From contig VCJN01000341.1 in NCBI GenBank assembly GCA_006384855.1, positions 46,375-110,374 of the forward strand: a stretch of DNA of 64,000 bases. The letters are read 5' to 3'. The notes beneath the pieces are model-generated. The model did no database searches, was not told the origin of the DNA, and worked only from the letters and a program-made list of their open reading frames with translations. Below, piece by piece: positions 1 to 9,402 of the stretch; position 1 is the first letter of the stretch, and each line of letters starts with the position of its first letter. A program made the translations under genes and the position numbers. Origin of the DNA: Tetraselmis striata (Eukaryota; Chlorophyta; Chlorodendrophyceae; Chlorodendrales; Chlorodendraceae).

Positions 1-495
1 GAGTGGTGGTCGGCGCGCCTTGGTATGGGTTCGGCCACACGTCATTGGTTGATTCGGGAGTTGCGCCAACGGTTACGATAGTGTCAGGTGGGATTGTCCC
101 GTTGGCTACTTCGCCGGCGGTGGTGTCGGCTTGTTCGTTGCCTTCGACCCCAATATGGGCTTTGACTTTCTGGAGGATGGTTCGGAGTCCCAAATCCGCT
201 CGGTGTCGGAGTTGGCGTACTATATGTTCGAGTAGTATTTTGTGAGCGTGGCGTCGTAAGGTGACCGGCCGGTACACCATGCGCTCTACTAGGTGAAGGG
301 AGACTGCGCTATCTGAGAGGATGTGCTTCGGTAGGTCGGACTCGAGTGCCACCGATATGGCGGCCAGTTCGGCTCTGGTGATGATGCCGCGAATATTGTC
401 CGCTTCCACTCCCATTGCGATGGGTTTATTGCCCGGCGTGTAGACCCCGGCACCGATTCCCACCGCTCCGCCGCGGCGGATGCGAGAGCCATCGG
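1..495 (-). CDS. RNase H domain of the LINE (partial, continues past left edge)
   Basis: On the minus strand one uninterrupted frame starts YTDGSRIRRGGAVGIGAGVY near 495 and contains all type I RNase H landmarks: the first Asp in TDGS, Glu in TRAELAAI, Asp in HILSDSAVSL, and His/Asp in KVKAHIGVEGNEQAD. The domain would remove RNA from the RNA-DNA hybrid made during reverse transcription. It directly follows about 130 residues of linker after the methyltransferase-like segment. The frame is open to position 1, so the C terminus is not visible. All four catalytic acidic positions are kept, in contrast to the damaged RT upstream. Confidence 0.85.
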
Positions 496-906
496 TGTAT
501 GATAAGCGTTTCGGGTCGTGCCGTCGTTCCAGTAGTTGTATGGACGATATTGGTGACGTCAATGGGCGGGGTTTCTGTGCGGCGGGTGGTATCCGCCAGT
601 CGCGAGGCGGTCTCGGAAGACGGGGGCATGATGTTGCTGCTCTTGCTGCGTCCGAGCCTATTTGTCGTTGGGTGGTGTTAAGGTGGAAGTGCGGCGTGCG
701 GCCGGGGTACAAGACCCTGAGGGCAGCCGACATCTTGGTCGAAGCTTCCGCTGCGTTGACGTTTGCGAGGTAGGGGGCGGAAGCCACCAAGTACACTCCC
801 ACCGGCCAATTGGTGCCGAGGTCGTTGTTCGGGGATGTCTCGGTGTGTTGGTCTGGGGACTGGAATTTGGCGAGGTCCGCGGGCAGCTCGCATAATTTCT
901 GCATGT

Positions 907-1674
907 AGGGTGGTTGAGGAGATGAGCTTTCTTGTAGGATGCGTCTATCCACTTGGGAAGGATGAGCATTGTGGCGGTAGACTCGTGCCTTTGAGCGTGC
1001 ACGCTACGGAGAGCGTGTTGCACCGCTTTCATCATAGACTTGTCATCGTATTTGGGGTTGGCGAGGGACGTTTCAGCCCACAAGTACAGGTCGTTGGGGG
1101 GTCTAGCGCCGAAAACTACATCTTCGGGGTACAGACTATGGTATTGGGAGATGTATATCGACTTGTTGAGGGGGTCGCTGAAAAGTTCTGTGCGGGCATG
1201 CAGGGCGGGCATGATTGCCAGTGTCAAGCGGTCATCCGTGGCCCACTTGTTTCTTCGGATTTGGTGTTTGGAATTGTCGTCGTCACTCGTAAGGGTGCCC
1301 ACTCTGCCCAGGAGCGCATAAACCTCCTCCGCAAACGTCTTATTTGTTCGGTCCGGTCTGAAGAGAAAGTGGAGGTGTTTGACCCTTCGGCGGTCGAGGG
1401 TATGGGAGGCTGTGCCGTCAGGCTTGTGGAGCACTAGTTGATGTGTGTCCCGGACGATGAAGTAGAATTCTTCCGTAGGCAGGGAGTTCAGGTCCGGATT
1501 GATGGTGGCGAGCCTGATTTCCACTTGGTGTTTGGGGGGGTGCCACGCGGCCGGTTGAGCGGGGGGAATTCCGGGGTTTTGAGTCTGGTTCAAATGCGAT
1601 GGCTTGCATTGAGTGCGCGCTGTCCGGAATTCGTATCCATAATGGATTCGGCTAGTTGCCAGGCTGGTTCCCAT
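907..1674 (-). pseudogene. PCIF1-like N6-adenine methyltransferase domain of the LINE
   Basis: The open frame from 1674 carries, at about residues 157-256, the ordered blocks LHARTELFSDPLN, QYHSLYPEDVVFGA, SLANPKYDDKSMMKAV and TATMLILPKW. This is the order of motifs seen in PCIF1/CAPAM, the cap-specific m6Am methyltransferase: F-x-SPLN, QYCS-x-F, a (D/N)PP(F/Y) catalytic loop, then a hydrophobic strand ending in P-x-W. Here the loop (1059-1048) is NPKY instead of NPPF. An upstream segment (EFYFIVRDTHQLVLHKPDG) is well preserved but unrecognised. A one-base shift at about 903 moves the frame; the other frame continues MQKLCELPADLAKF towards the RNase H. DNA, RNA or protein as substrate is unknown, and activity of this copy is unlikely. 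Confidence 0.55.
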
Positions 1675-1689
1675 TGGACCTTGAATAGG

Positions 1690-1857
1690 TGGGTGGTGTC
1701 GTCGTGGTTGTTTTTAAGGACGCATTTGGCACACCTGGCATCCGTGGCGAGGACGCAAGCGTGGTGGACCACGTTATGGCACCCGTGAATGGGCAGTTCC
1801 AGACTATGCATGCAGCGGGGAGGTGGCAGTGGGTACAGTCAGGTCGACCGGCGATTT
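1690..1857 (-). pseudogene. Zinc finger (RING/PHD-like) inside the LINE
   Basis: Two frames joined by a one-base shift near 1820 give CTHC, then GCHNVVHHAC, then ARCAKC. The spacing of Cys/His pairs (CxxC, C plus H, HxxC, CxxC) is what RING and PHD fingers use to bind two zinc ions. The segment is followed in frame by HDDTTHLFKVQWEPAWQLAE, with no break before the methyltransferase-like part. PHD fingers are known in some LINE ORFs, but usually not at this position after the RT. RING, PHD and another treble-clef fold cannot be separated here. Confidence 0.55.
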
Positions 1858-2499
1858 TTAGTTTTTTACTTCTCATTGCGGAAGGCAGTCGTGTGTGATG
1901 GGTGTGCAGGAGGCCAAGACGAAGCCCATGTGCTTTTGGGCGTTGATTTCCGCAATGTTGAGGATTTCCGGGGCCCAGTGGACGAGGTATTGGTTGACGC
2001 CATCGAGTCCTCGGGCTGTGGAGGTGATGCGGGTCACGTCGCTAGCTGGCAGGGGGGTTGCGTGGCATGTGAGGGGTTTCGTGCGGAATTGGGCTGTGCG
2101 GGCCTGGGCTGGGGCGCGTTGGGGGTGTAGGACCGGCGGGCCGAGTTGTGGGCGGCATGCGGTGCGCGGAAGGGCAGATAACCATGTGTTGTGCACCGGG
2201 AGCCGACGCGTGTCCGGGGAGTGGTAACGCGGCGGGGGTACGGTACCTCTTGGTAGGGTGAGAATTTGCGAGAGGGTATGTAATGCCTTTGGGAGGGCGG
2301 ATCTGGTGGCGGCTGGGGTATGGGTGGGGGCGGCTCTGGTAATCTCTGCGACCGTTTCGAGGCGGTATATGGGGGCGTCGTTTCGTCGGTGGGTCGCCAG
2401 GGCGTCCCCCCTGGTCTCAAGGCCAACTGCCCAGAGCGGGGCCATCCTGCGCATCATGACCGCGGTTTTAGGTTTGGCTTTGTACTGCTTGTACGTGGC

Positions 2500-4125
2500 G
2501 GTCCTATCGGCGGGGGGTAGGTGTTCCGAGAGTTTGGTCCATGCTGCTGCCTTCGCGGCCTCGTGTCGGTAGTTGAAGGCCTCGCGGATGGAGGTGGCGA
2601 GGTGTGTGTCGTCGGCGAATGAAGGCGTACGAGTACCCCGTGACGTAGAGGTGCAGGTCGCGGTGAGTCTGCGTGAGGCTTCGCAGTGCCGGGTAGGAGT
2701 GGGAGGATGCTGTGCATTCCTTCGGCCACTTGGCGTTTTTTGGCGACAGTGTCTTTGATGTGGGCCATGTACATGTCTCCCCTTAGGCCGGGTACGGTTA
2801 GTGTATTCCTTACGTGTTTCGCTGCCATTGAGGCTGCTTTGGCCCTCGGATGGAGGGGAAGCCGAGGCCAAGTTGGTCTAGAGGGCGTTGCAAGGCTTGT
2901 CGCGGAAGGGACTTTGTGGCGGACACAGCGTTGCGGTAACCCGTGCCGAGGGCGGCATCGAATTGGCGGAGTTATTCCATGGAGAAGGGACCTAGTTGTA
3001 GTGAGAGGAGCTTCCCCTTCATGAGGGACTCGACTATACGGGTCTTCCTGGTGGAGGAGAGGCGCACTGCGGAGATAGCCAGGCCTATGGGTCGGAGTTC
3101 ACGGAGCAGAGCGGAGTGGTGCGCCGTTAAGTGTCATTGTGGTGGGGACCCCAAGCATTTTATATGGTTCGTCCGGAGGGAGGCGGCCTATGGGTTCGAG
3201 ATGGCCTGATACTCCGAGGAGGCGCAGGTGGGATAGTTGATGGGAGAGGGCCGCCCGGTTCGCGGGGGAGAGCGGTTTTGTTCTACTCCATAGGGCTCCA
3301 GTGGCTGTGCATTTGGAGGCTTCTACCGACATGTTTGTGCATTCGCTGAATTCGGAGAGTTTGGTGAGTTGGAGTTTCATGTCCGCTATTGTGGAAGTGG
3401 TAATGCTTATGTCGTCAGCACAGCCGTGGCCGGGATATGTTCGTCGATTGGGGTGGGTGTCCTTCCGCATGCAGTGGAGAGGGTAGCCCGGCTACCGACA
3501 TGGAGCCATTGCAAGAGGGGTTCCGGGAAGAGGGTGAACATGAAGGGGGGTAGAGAGTCTCCTTGTAGGGTGCGTCTTTTCACTTGGACCCTTGCTGTTT
3601 CCCCCCATGGGGTGTGATATGAGGTGGTCGTTTTGGAATATAGGTCTACACACAGCTATGTACTCCGTGGGCATGCCCATGTTCATCATGGTTTTGAAGA
3701 GTATCTCGAGGTCGGTGGAGTCAAAGGCGCCTTTGAAGTCAACATATACCGTGTATATGTCTTTGTGGTGTTCCTTTGCGTCAGCATATGAGGTCATGAC
3801 TGTGGTGAGACCATCGTGCGACTGCATGCATGGGACGAAGCCATCGTTAGTTCGTGCCGCATCGAATGCCGTGTTCCCCGGCGTTCGCAACCCCAATCTC
3901 GTGTAGGCAGGCTGTCCACAGCTTCAGCATGCAGTTCATGAGGGCAATGGGTCGATAGTTGCTAGCCGGGGAGCCCCGTATGTATAGCAGACATGTGACG
4001 CTAGTGCACCATGTTGAGGGGGTGTACAAGTGGCTAGCCATGTGTTGGAAGAGGACATGGAGGATTGAGGTGGTGCTTTCCGGCAGCCACTTCAGGATTT
4101 CGTTCGGGTTGTCTGTCGAGACCAT
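2500..4125 (-). pseudogene. LINE reverse transcriptase, frameshifted
   Basis: The fingers motif SNYRPIALMNCMLKLW lies near 3950, the first catalytic block YTVYVDFKGAFDSTDLE near 3750, the block TLQGDSLPPFMFTLFPEP near 3570, and the metal-binding box is GCADDISI near 3415, where most LINEs have YADD. Thumb-like sequence (MKGKLLSLQLGPFSME, then a stop) follows at about 3000, and then GLGFPSIRG. These blocks occur in the canonical order of non-LTR RTs but in three reading frames, so at least three indels separate them. Sequence down to about 2300 (LSEHLPPADRTATYKQYKA and following) reads as further polyprotein without a known domain. The RT is recognised from family motifs; the clade cannot be fixed by eye. 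Confidence 0.85.
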
Positions 4126-4483
4126 GGCACATGTTGTCTCATGCTATCGCACCTCGGTTGACCGCAGTGGATTGAGAGAGGTCCCTGAGTTCCGAGGTAG
4201 CACTCGGGTGGTGCTGGGCAACCTGGACGAGCGTGTGGTAAAGGTATGACTGGAGCTATGGGTCGATGTTGGATCATTCGTGTTGTGCGCAGCGTCCCTG
4301 CCAACCCGCCCTGTGCGGTCCCGGCGCGAGCCGGGGACTGTGGGAGGGAGCACGAAGCGCGGAGAGTGGATGGTTACAGAGTAGTGACCAGGCCCGCCCG
4401 GGGGCCGCACGCATCTAGGCAGGCGTTGCGGTGCCTGGTGCGCGCGCGCCGTGCAAGTGCGGACTATGCATGATGACATGTGC

Positions 4484-4521
4484 TAAAGTACTAAAGCATA
4501 TCCCAGTCCTTAGCCACATAT
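4484..4521. repeat. 38-bp terminal repeat of element 1, left copy (B)
   Basis: Begins taaagtactaaagcatat and is identical to 9403-9440. It abuts the left A repeat directly. Confidence 0.9.
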
Positions 4522-4697
4522 GGTCAGATGTAGTCATCTAGAGGTTTACAGTACATTAGCTATGTTGTACTGCGCACGACCCCCGAGGTCGGCGCACGGA
4601 CTAAGGCCTGCCGGCCCGCACCAGCACTATGACCTGAGGGGTCCACCCTCGGGCACATGCACTCTCTGCTTTGCGCTCGCCTCAACCGGCTCGCGCA
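4520..4697. repeat. Left 178-bp direct repeat of element 1 (A copy 1)
   Basis: Matches 9130-9307 with one difference (t/g at 4657/9267). The copy overlaps by two bases with the 38-bp repeat that ends at 4521. Confidence 0.95.
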
Positions 4698-4741
4698 AGC
4701 AGTCTCGACTCTAGCAGTCGAGCAGAGTGTCAGCTTACTCT

Positions 4742-5782
4742 ATGCCGACTCGGACCCGAGCCTCAGCCTCCCGAGACGCTACACCTTCCCCACCCCGCGA
4801 CAGCAGGATGCCCCCTCGCCCTGTACCGGAAGACGCCTTAGCGGACGACGCCCCGGGCGGCGCCACGGCGGCATCTGTCGCGGAATTGGAGAAACGCCTG
4901 ACGGCCCAAGCGGAAGCCCTGGAGAAGCGGCTGGCCGGGCAGTTTGAGGCTGCTACGGCTGCCTTGCTCGCTCGACTCGCCCCCCCCACTAACCCGCTTC
5001 CTCCCGAAGGTACCCAGCCAGCCAACCCCGCGGGCACGCCTGCGCCCGAGGGTGGTGAGCAAGGAGCGCGAGAGCCCCTTCCTGCTGAGCTAGACGCACC
5101 CGACAACGAGCTCGAGTACGTCGACTTTGCCTACTACGGCCGAGTCATCCCCCCCGGTCTGGAGCGCCCCCCGCGCGACGTCGACGAGCCCCGCTTGTGG
5201 ACCCTGACCGACGACACCGCCCGCGCCCTCGCGGATAAGCGGAGTCAGGCAGCGTACGACGAGTACCTGCACCTAGGCTGCTATGCCTTCTTCAGTAGCT
5301 GCGCCAACGAGGCGATGCGCTGCGCTCTGGAGTCGCTTTCGACCGAGTCTGCTACGCCGGCAGGCAAGGCTGCGGCCCTTGCCGAGCTCCGCGCATGCTA
5401 CCGCACCCACCTGGCGACGGAGGAGGCCACCCGTTCCCGGTTGGGCTACCTCCAGCTCGCCAAGAATGGCCCAACGGCTACCGAGGCGGACCGTGTTTTC
5501 GCCGAGCTCGCCCACGCAAAGTTCTGCACCCCACGGCGCATCGCCGTGTCCGGGCAACTCGACCAACTCCGCCGAGCGTTCGACGACAAGACCCTCGAGA
5601 TCAGCCTTTCCGCAGCAGGCAAGGCCCGTGCCGCGGCCGCGTTCGCCAAGGCTACCCCCGACAAGCCCGCCCCCACGGAGTCCGCCGAGAGGCGCAAGCA
5701 ACGCGAGCAAGCCGCTGCGGCGCGGAAGGCCGCAGCGACAGCCGCAGCGTCCGACAAGGCCAAGTCCAAGGTCACCAAGTGA
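4742..5782 (+). CDS. Gag-like ORF1 of element 1
   Basis: The first ATG of the frame is at 4742 (MPTRTRASASRDATPSP), giving 346 residues; a GTG five codons upstream is less likely as a start. The N-terminal third is Pro/Ala/Glu-rich with a probable short coiled coil (about residues 35-75, ELEKRLTAQAEALEKRLAGQ). The middle (about 120-300) is a helical, acidic-basic region; the C-terminal tail is Ala/Lys/Arg-rich (residues about 300-346) and could bind nucleic acid. No zinc knuckle is present, unlike the gag of element 2. Position before the RT ORF and the single long frame support a structural gag role; direct sequence recognition is weak. Confidence 0.7.
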   Translation: MPTRTRASASRDATPSPPRDSRMPPRPVPEDALADDAPGGATAASVAELEKRLTAQAEALEKRLAGQFEAATAALLARLAPPTNPLPPEGTQPANPAGTPAPEGGEQGAREPLPAELDAPDNELEYVDFAYYGRVIPPGLERPPRDVDEPRLWTLTDDTARALADKRSQAAYDEYLHLGCYAFFSSCANEAMRCALESLSTESATPAGKAAALAELRACYRTHLATEEATRSRLGYLQLAKNGPTATEADRVFAELAHAKFCTPRRIAVSGQLDQLRRAFDDKTLEISLSAAGKARAAAAFAKATPDKPAPTESAERRKQREQAAAARKAAATAAASDKAKSKVTK

Positions 5783-5828
5783 CGGTGTGGCCCGCCGCGC
5801 CGACTCCTGTACGCCTACCTCCCTCTAC

Positions 5829-7826
5829 ATGCGACACCGCGTGCGCAGAAGATGGCGCGACTGGGAAAGCATCGGCGCGAGCGGACAAGTCTTGAGTTGG
5901 ATCCGCCAAGGGGTCCGAATACGCTTCAAGAACGGGCGACGCCCTCACCCCTACAACCACGGCGTCTCTATGCGCGACGCCACTCAGGCACAACTGGACT
6001 TCATGGCTACAGAACTGCCCCGCTTCGAGGCGATTGGCGCGTGGGAGCGCGGACACTGCAACAAGTGGGTATCCAGAATGTTTCTAGTCCCCAAGCCCGG
6101 CGCCAACAAGTGGCGCCTCATCATCGACCTGCGGGAGCTCAACAAGTGGTGCAAGACTTTCACGATGTCCTACGAAACGCTCAAGCACCTGCGGCACCTT
6201 GCGCGCGCGGGGGATTGGTTCGTGTCGATGGATCTGGCCGATGGCTACTACGCCCTTGGGATTCGGGAGGAGGACCGCGACTTCTTTACCGTGAACTACC
6301 GAGGGGAGCTGTGGCGGCTTGCGTGCCTACCGATGGGTTGGACAGGCTCGTCGTACTACTTCTGCAAATTGACGGCGGCCTTTACGGACTACCTGCGGAC
6401 GCCCCTGAAGCGGCGCGACCCAGCGTTGCCTCCCACGGCCCCGTCCAAGCCTACTCGCCGTTTCCTGCGCAACACTCGCTGGCGAGGCGAGCGGCTCCTA
6501 CCATATATGGACGACTTCCTTTTCCTCGCGGACTCCCGCGAGGCAGCCCTGGAGCTACGCGTCCGGTTAAGCACCTTGTTGGACCGCTTGGGCCTGCTGC
6601 GCAACCCCAACAAGGGAGTCTGGGAGCCCACCCAGGTCGGCCCTCACCTGGGCCTGATCATCGACCTGAAGCGCGGCGAGTTCCGCGCCCCCGAGGAGAA
6701 GCTCATCGCGCTAGCCAAGGCCGCCCGTTCGCTCCTTGGCCGCGCAGCCTCCGACAAGCGCTGGCTCCCAGCTCGGCAGCTGGCGTCCTTTGCGGGCAAG
6801 GCGCAGTTCCTGTACTTGGCAGTTACGCCGGCCCGTTTCTTTCTGCGAGAGCTGCACTGCGTCCTCGCAACCCGGCAGGGATGGGGCGGGCGCGTCAAGA
6901 TGACACACCAGCTGCGCCGCGACCTAGAGTGGTGGACCCAGGTACCTGCGCAACACAACGGTCGCTCTATGTACAAGCCTGTGGAGACCGCGTATCTTCA
7001 CGCGGACTCCAGCTCGTACGGATGGGGGGCTGTGCTGAACAACAACAGCGCTTACCAGGCGCGCGGCTTCTGGTACGAGGACGACCGCTCGCATCACATC
7101 ACATGGAAGGAGCTTCGCGCGGTACGTCACGCGGTCGAATCATTTTTGCCACAACTCCGAGGACGGCGCGTCTTACTGCACGAGGACAACACAGCCGTGG
7201 TGGCAGCGCTGACCATCCTTACCTCTCGGTCGCCCGTCATGATGGAGGAGCTCCGCAAGCTGTGGCACCTCCTGGATATCCACGACATCTCCATCAGGCC
7301 CCGATACATCCAGTCTGCAGCCAACGTTTGGGCGGACCGACTCAGCAGGGAGCTGGACGACTCCGACTGGCAGCTCAATCCGCGGATATTCGCGTACCTG
7401 CAGCGCTTGTGGGGTCCGCACACCGTCGACAGATTTGCGTCAATGGAAAATACGCAACTTCCACGGTACAATTCCCGCTGGCGCGACCCGCATTGCGAAG
7501 CGGTGGATTCGCTCCATTTGCCGGACGAGTTCTGGCGCAGGGAGCGCAATTATTGCAATCCTCCGTGGGGTTTGTTGGACGATTTGGCGGACAAACTGCG
7601 ACAGTCGGGCGCGGCCGCCACGGTCATCGCACCGCACTGGCCAGGACGGCGTTGGTACCAGCTGCTGCAAGACCTCGCCACCGAGACGATTGTCTACCCG
7701 CCTACCCGCGACCTCTTCTTTCCTGGGCGGCGGGGAACGCGCGCGGGGGTCGGACTGCCCGGCTGGAGCGTCGTGGCTTTTCGGCTGCCACGCCGGCATG
7801 GCTGCACCTCCGCCGGGGGTCGCTAG
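5829..7826 (+). CDS. Reverse transcriptase-RNase H-methyltransferase-like polyprotein of element 1
   Basis: The first ATG after the gag stop (5829) gives 665 residues; the frame is also open further upstream, overlapping gag, so a frameshift fusion is possible. RT motifs are KPGANKWRLIIDLRELNKW, SMDLADGYYALGI (first Asp at residue 135), LACLPMGWTGSS and YMDDFLF (from residue 226). RNase H follows, with Asp in LHADSSSYGWGA (residue 393), Glu in TWKELRAVRHAV, Asp in LHEDNTAVV and ADRLSR. The C-terminal part has TVDRFASMENTQLPRYNSRW, NYCNPPWGLLDD (NPPW at residue 577) and AATVIAPHWPGRRWYQLL, the Dam-like methyltransferase module known from DIRS1-type elements. All catalytic residues are present, so the protein could be active. 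Confidence 0.92.
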   Translation: MRHRVRRRWRDWESIGASGQVLSWIRQGVRIRFKNGRRPHPYNHGVSMRDATQAQLDFMATELPRFEAIGAWERGHCNKWVSRMFLVPKPGANKWRLIIDLRELNKWCKTFTMSYETLKHLRHLARAGDWFVSMDLADGYYALGIREEDRDFFTVNYRGELWRLACLPMGWTGSSYYFCKLTAAFTDYLRTPLKRRDPALPPTAPSKPTRRFLRNTRWRGERLLPYMDDFLFLADSREAALELRVRLSTLLDRLGLLRNPNKGVWEPTQVGPHLGLIIDLKRGEFRAPEEKLIALAKAARSLLGRAASDKRWLPARQLASFAGKAQFLYLAVTPARFFLRELHCVLATRQGWGGRVKMTHQLRRDLEWWTQVPAQHNGRSMYKPVETAYLHADSSSYGWGAVLNNNSAYQARGFWYEDDRSHHITWKELRAVRHAVESFLPQLRGRRVLLHEDNTAVVAALTILTSRSPVMMEELRKLWHLLDIHDISIRPRYIQSAANVWADRLSRELDDSDWQLNPRIFAYLQRLWGPHTVDRFASMENTQLPRYNSRWRDPHCEAVDSLHLPDEFWRRERNYCNPPWGLLDDLADKLRQSGAAATVIAPHWPGRRWYQLLQDLATETIVYPPTRDLFFPGRRGTRAGVGLPGWSVVAFRLPRRHGCTSAGGR

Positions 7827-7834
7827 GCCGGGCT

Positions 7835-9073
7835 ATGACCGTACAGCCGTCGCTGCAGTACGGTGTGCCGTACGGTGTGCAGTACGGTGTGCAGTACGGT
7901 GTGCAGTACGGTGTGCAATACCCGGGCCGCCTGTCCCACACTCGACGCGCGCGCTACCGGCTTGCCGCGCGCGCCGGCTCGGAGGCGCCCTGGTCGGCAT
8001 CAATGGCGGCCGAGCTCCGGTCTTTGTTGGGAACCGACGACGTTGGTCAAGCGGCGCTCGGGTTGCTTACGGGTTCGCTGGCGGCCGGCACCTACCGCAA
8101 CTACGACAGCGGCATGCGCTCTTTCGCTACTTTCTGCGAGCAGGAAGGCTTACGCCCGCTGCAGGCTACTACCAGCACAATCGTCCGCTACACTGCCTGG
8201 CTAGGCTTGCAAGGTACCGTCGGCGCGGAGTCCCTTCAACAGTACTACTCGTCCATCAACAAGTACTTCCGCGACCATCAACGCCAGCCTGTCGCCCTCG
8301 GCGAAATGGTAGCCGACGCGCGCCGCGGCCTGGCTATCCAGCAAGAGCGTCTTGCGGCGGAAGACGTCCGCGTCGCCCTACCTGCGCCCGTGGCGGCTGA
8401 CATCCTGAACACCGCGATTGGATTTCGGAAGACATTGGCGTGGGAACCCGCTAATATTGCGGACATCCGCGCTTTCAGGGCCGCGCTCGCGACGATTACG
8501 GCGTACGTCTTCCTGTGCCGCGCGGAGTCCGGCATTAGCTGCGAGACCGGTGATTTACTGGTCGACCGGCCGTCCGGAAGCATTCTACTGTACGTCCGCA
8601 AACAGAAAGGCGACCAGCGTACGAGGGTTTCCGCTAAGCCCCTGATAACTCTGCCCATCGCCGCCGTTCCGGACTTCGCTGACCTGCTGGACTGGTACAC
8701 CGTCAGTCGCGACGCCTACTGCCGCCGTTTCTACGGCGCCAACCCGCCGCCCAAGTTCTGGAGCATCTCCCCGCCGGAGTCTTCCGCCACTTGGTCGGTT
8801 TCAGCCACTCTTACCGAGTGGTTGCGGGACGCCTACCTGGCGGCAGGCGCCCGACCTCCCACCGGTTTCAAGTGGACATCGCACAGTTTACGCAAGGGTG
8901 CCGCTTCCGCAGCAAGCTGCGTCGGCGTCCCCTTGCCGGCCATCAAACACATGGGCGACTGGTCGAAGAACAGCGAGGTGGTCACCGGGAAGTACATCGA
9001 CCCGACCATGCGCCCGACTCCTGCGGCCTGGAGGTTCTTCGGTTGGCTCGTCCCCGTCCGGCCGCCGGCCTAA
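7835..9073 (+). CDS. Tyrosine recombinase (integrase) of element 1
   Basis: 412 residues from ATG 7835, 8 bases after the RT ORF stop and in another frame. The catalytic set is visible: Arg in FLCRAESGI (residue 229), HSLRKGAAS (His-x-x-Arg from residue 350), GDW and the nucleophile in VTGKYIDP (Tyr 387). A core-binding domain (GTYRNYDSGMRSFATFCEQEG) precedes it. The enzyme would join a circular DNA intermediate to the genome without a target duplication. The N terminus starts with a 4-residue repeat (QYGV) encoded by a 12-bp tandem array (7856-7918), which is unusual and may be recent expansion. Frame and motifs are intact. Confidence 0.93.
   Translation: MTVQPSLQYGVPYGVQYGVQYGVQYGVQYPGRLSHTRRARYRLAARAGSEAPWSASMAAELRSLLGTDDVGQAALGLLTGSLAAGTYRNYDSGMRSFATFCEQEGLRPLQATTSTIVRYTAWLGLQGTVGAESLQQYYSSINKYFRDHQRQPVALGEMVADARRGLAIQQERLAAEDVRVALPAPVAADILNTAIGFRKTLAWEPANIADIRAFRAALATITAYVFLCRAESGISCETGDLLVDRPSGSILLYVRKQKGDQRTRVSAKPLITLPIAAVPDFADLLDWYTVSRDAYCRRFYGANPPPKFWSISPPESSATWSVSATLTEWLRDAYLAAGARPPTGFKWTSHSLRKGAASAASCVGVPLPAIKHMGDWSKNSEVVTGKYIDPTMRPTPAAWRFFGWLVPVRPPA
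7856..7918 (+). repeat. 12-bp tandem repeat encoding QYGV units
   Basis: About five copies of cagtacggtgtg, the second slightly diverged (ccgtacggtgtg), lie at the start of the recombinase ORF and keep the frame. Confidence 0.9.
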
Positions 9074-9129
9074 GCTTCCTGTGCTAGCCTTTGGCTTTCG
9101 TCTCTGGCAAACAGTGCCTCCTTGGGTAA

Positions 9130-9307
9130 ATGGTCAGATGTAGTCATCTAGAGGTTTACAGTACATTAGCTATGTTGTACTGCGCACGACCCCCGAGGTC
9201 GGCGCACGGACTAAGGCCTGCCGGCCCGCACCAGCACTATGACCTGAGGGGTCCACCCTCGGGCACAGGCACTCTCTGCTTTGCGCTCGCCTCAACCGGC
9301 TCGCGCA
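9130..9307. repeat. Right 178-bp direct repeat of element 1 (A copy 2)
   Basis: Second copy of the 4520-4697 repeat, starting about 57 bp after the tyrosine recombinase stop codon. Confidence 0.95.
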
Positions 9308-9402
9308 CCCACCCACCCTCAACCATCTTTTGCGCTAGGAGACACCCAGGCCAAGCCTGTGGTTCTTGTCTTAGCCTTCGATGTAAGCGAGCTGACATTC
9401 TT

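Larger units (their letters stand above)
1..4480 (-). mobile_element. LINE-type retrotransposon with RT, zinc finger, PCIF1-like methyltransferase and RNase H (broken, runs off left edge)
   Basis: Read on the minus strand, consecutive frames give a non-LTR reverse transcriptase (about 4125 to 2500), a Cys/His zinc finger (about 1857-1690), a methyltransferase-like segment (about 1500-907) and an RNase H domain (about 495 to position 1). Reading order fits one polyprotein, but at least five frame changes and a few stops (for example near 3000, 1820 and 903) break it, so this copy is dead. No endonuclease domain is visible; the 5' part is missing or lost near 4480, where the DIRS element begins. 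The 3' end lies beyond the left edge. The RNase H is uninterrupted, so the copy is not very old. RT and RNase H identities are secure; the methyltransferase call rests on motif order. Confidence 0.8.

Noticed and set aside
907-1674. Cellular PCIF1 gene next to a LINE
   Set aside because: The domain lies in the same strand and order between RT and RNase H, without introns and with frameshifts like the rest of the element.
5852-7834. The recombinase frame of element 1 stays open upstream to 5852
   Set aside because: This part is the shifted shadow of the RT ORF; the recombinase starts at ATG 7835.
7856-7918. CRISPR-like array
   Set aside because: 12-bp units without spacers, inside a coding ORF of a eukaryotic retroelement.
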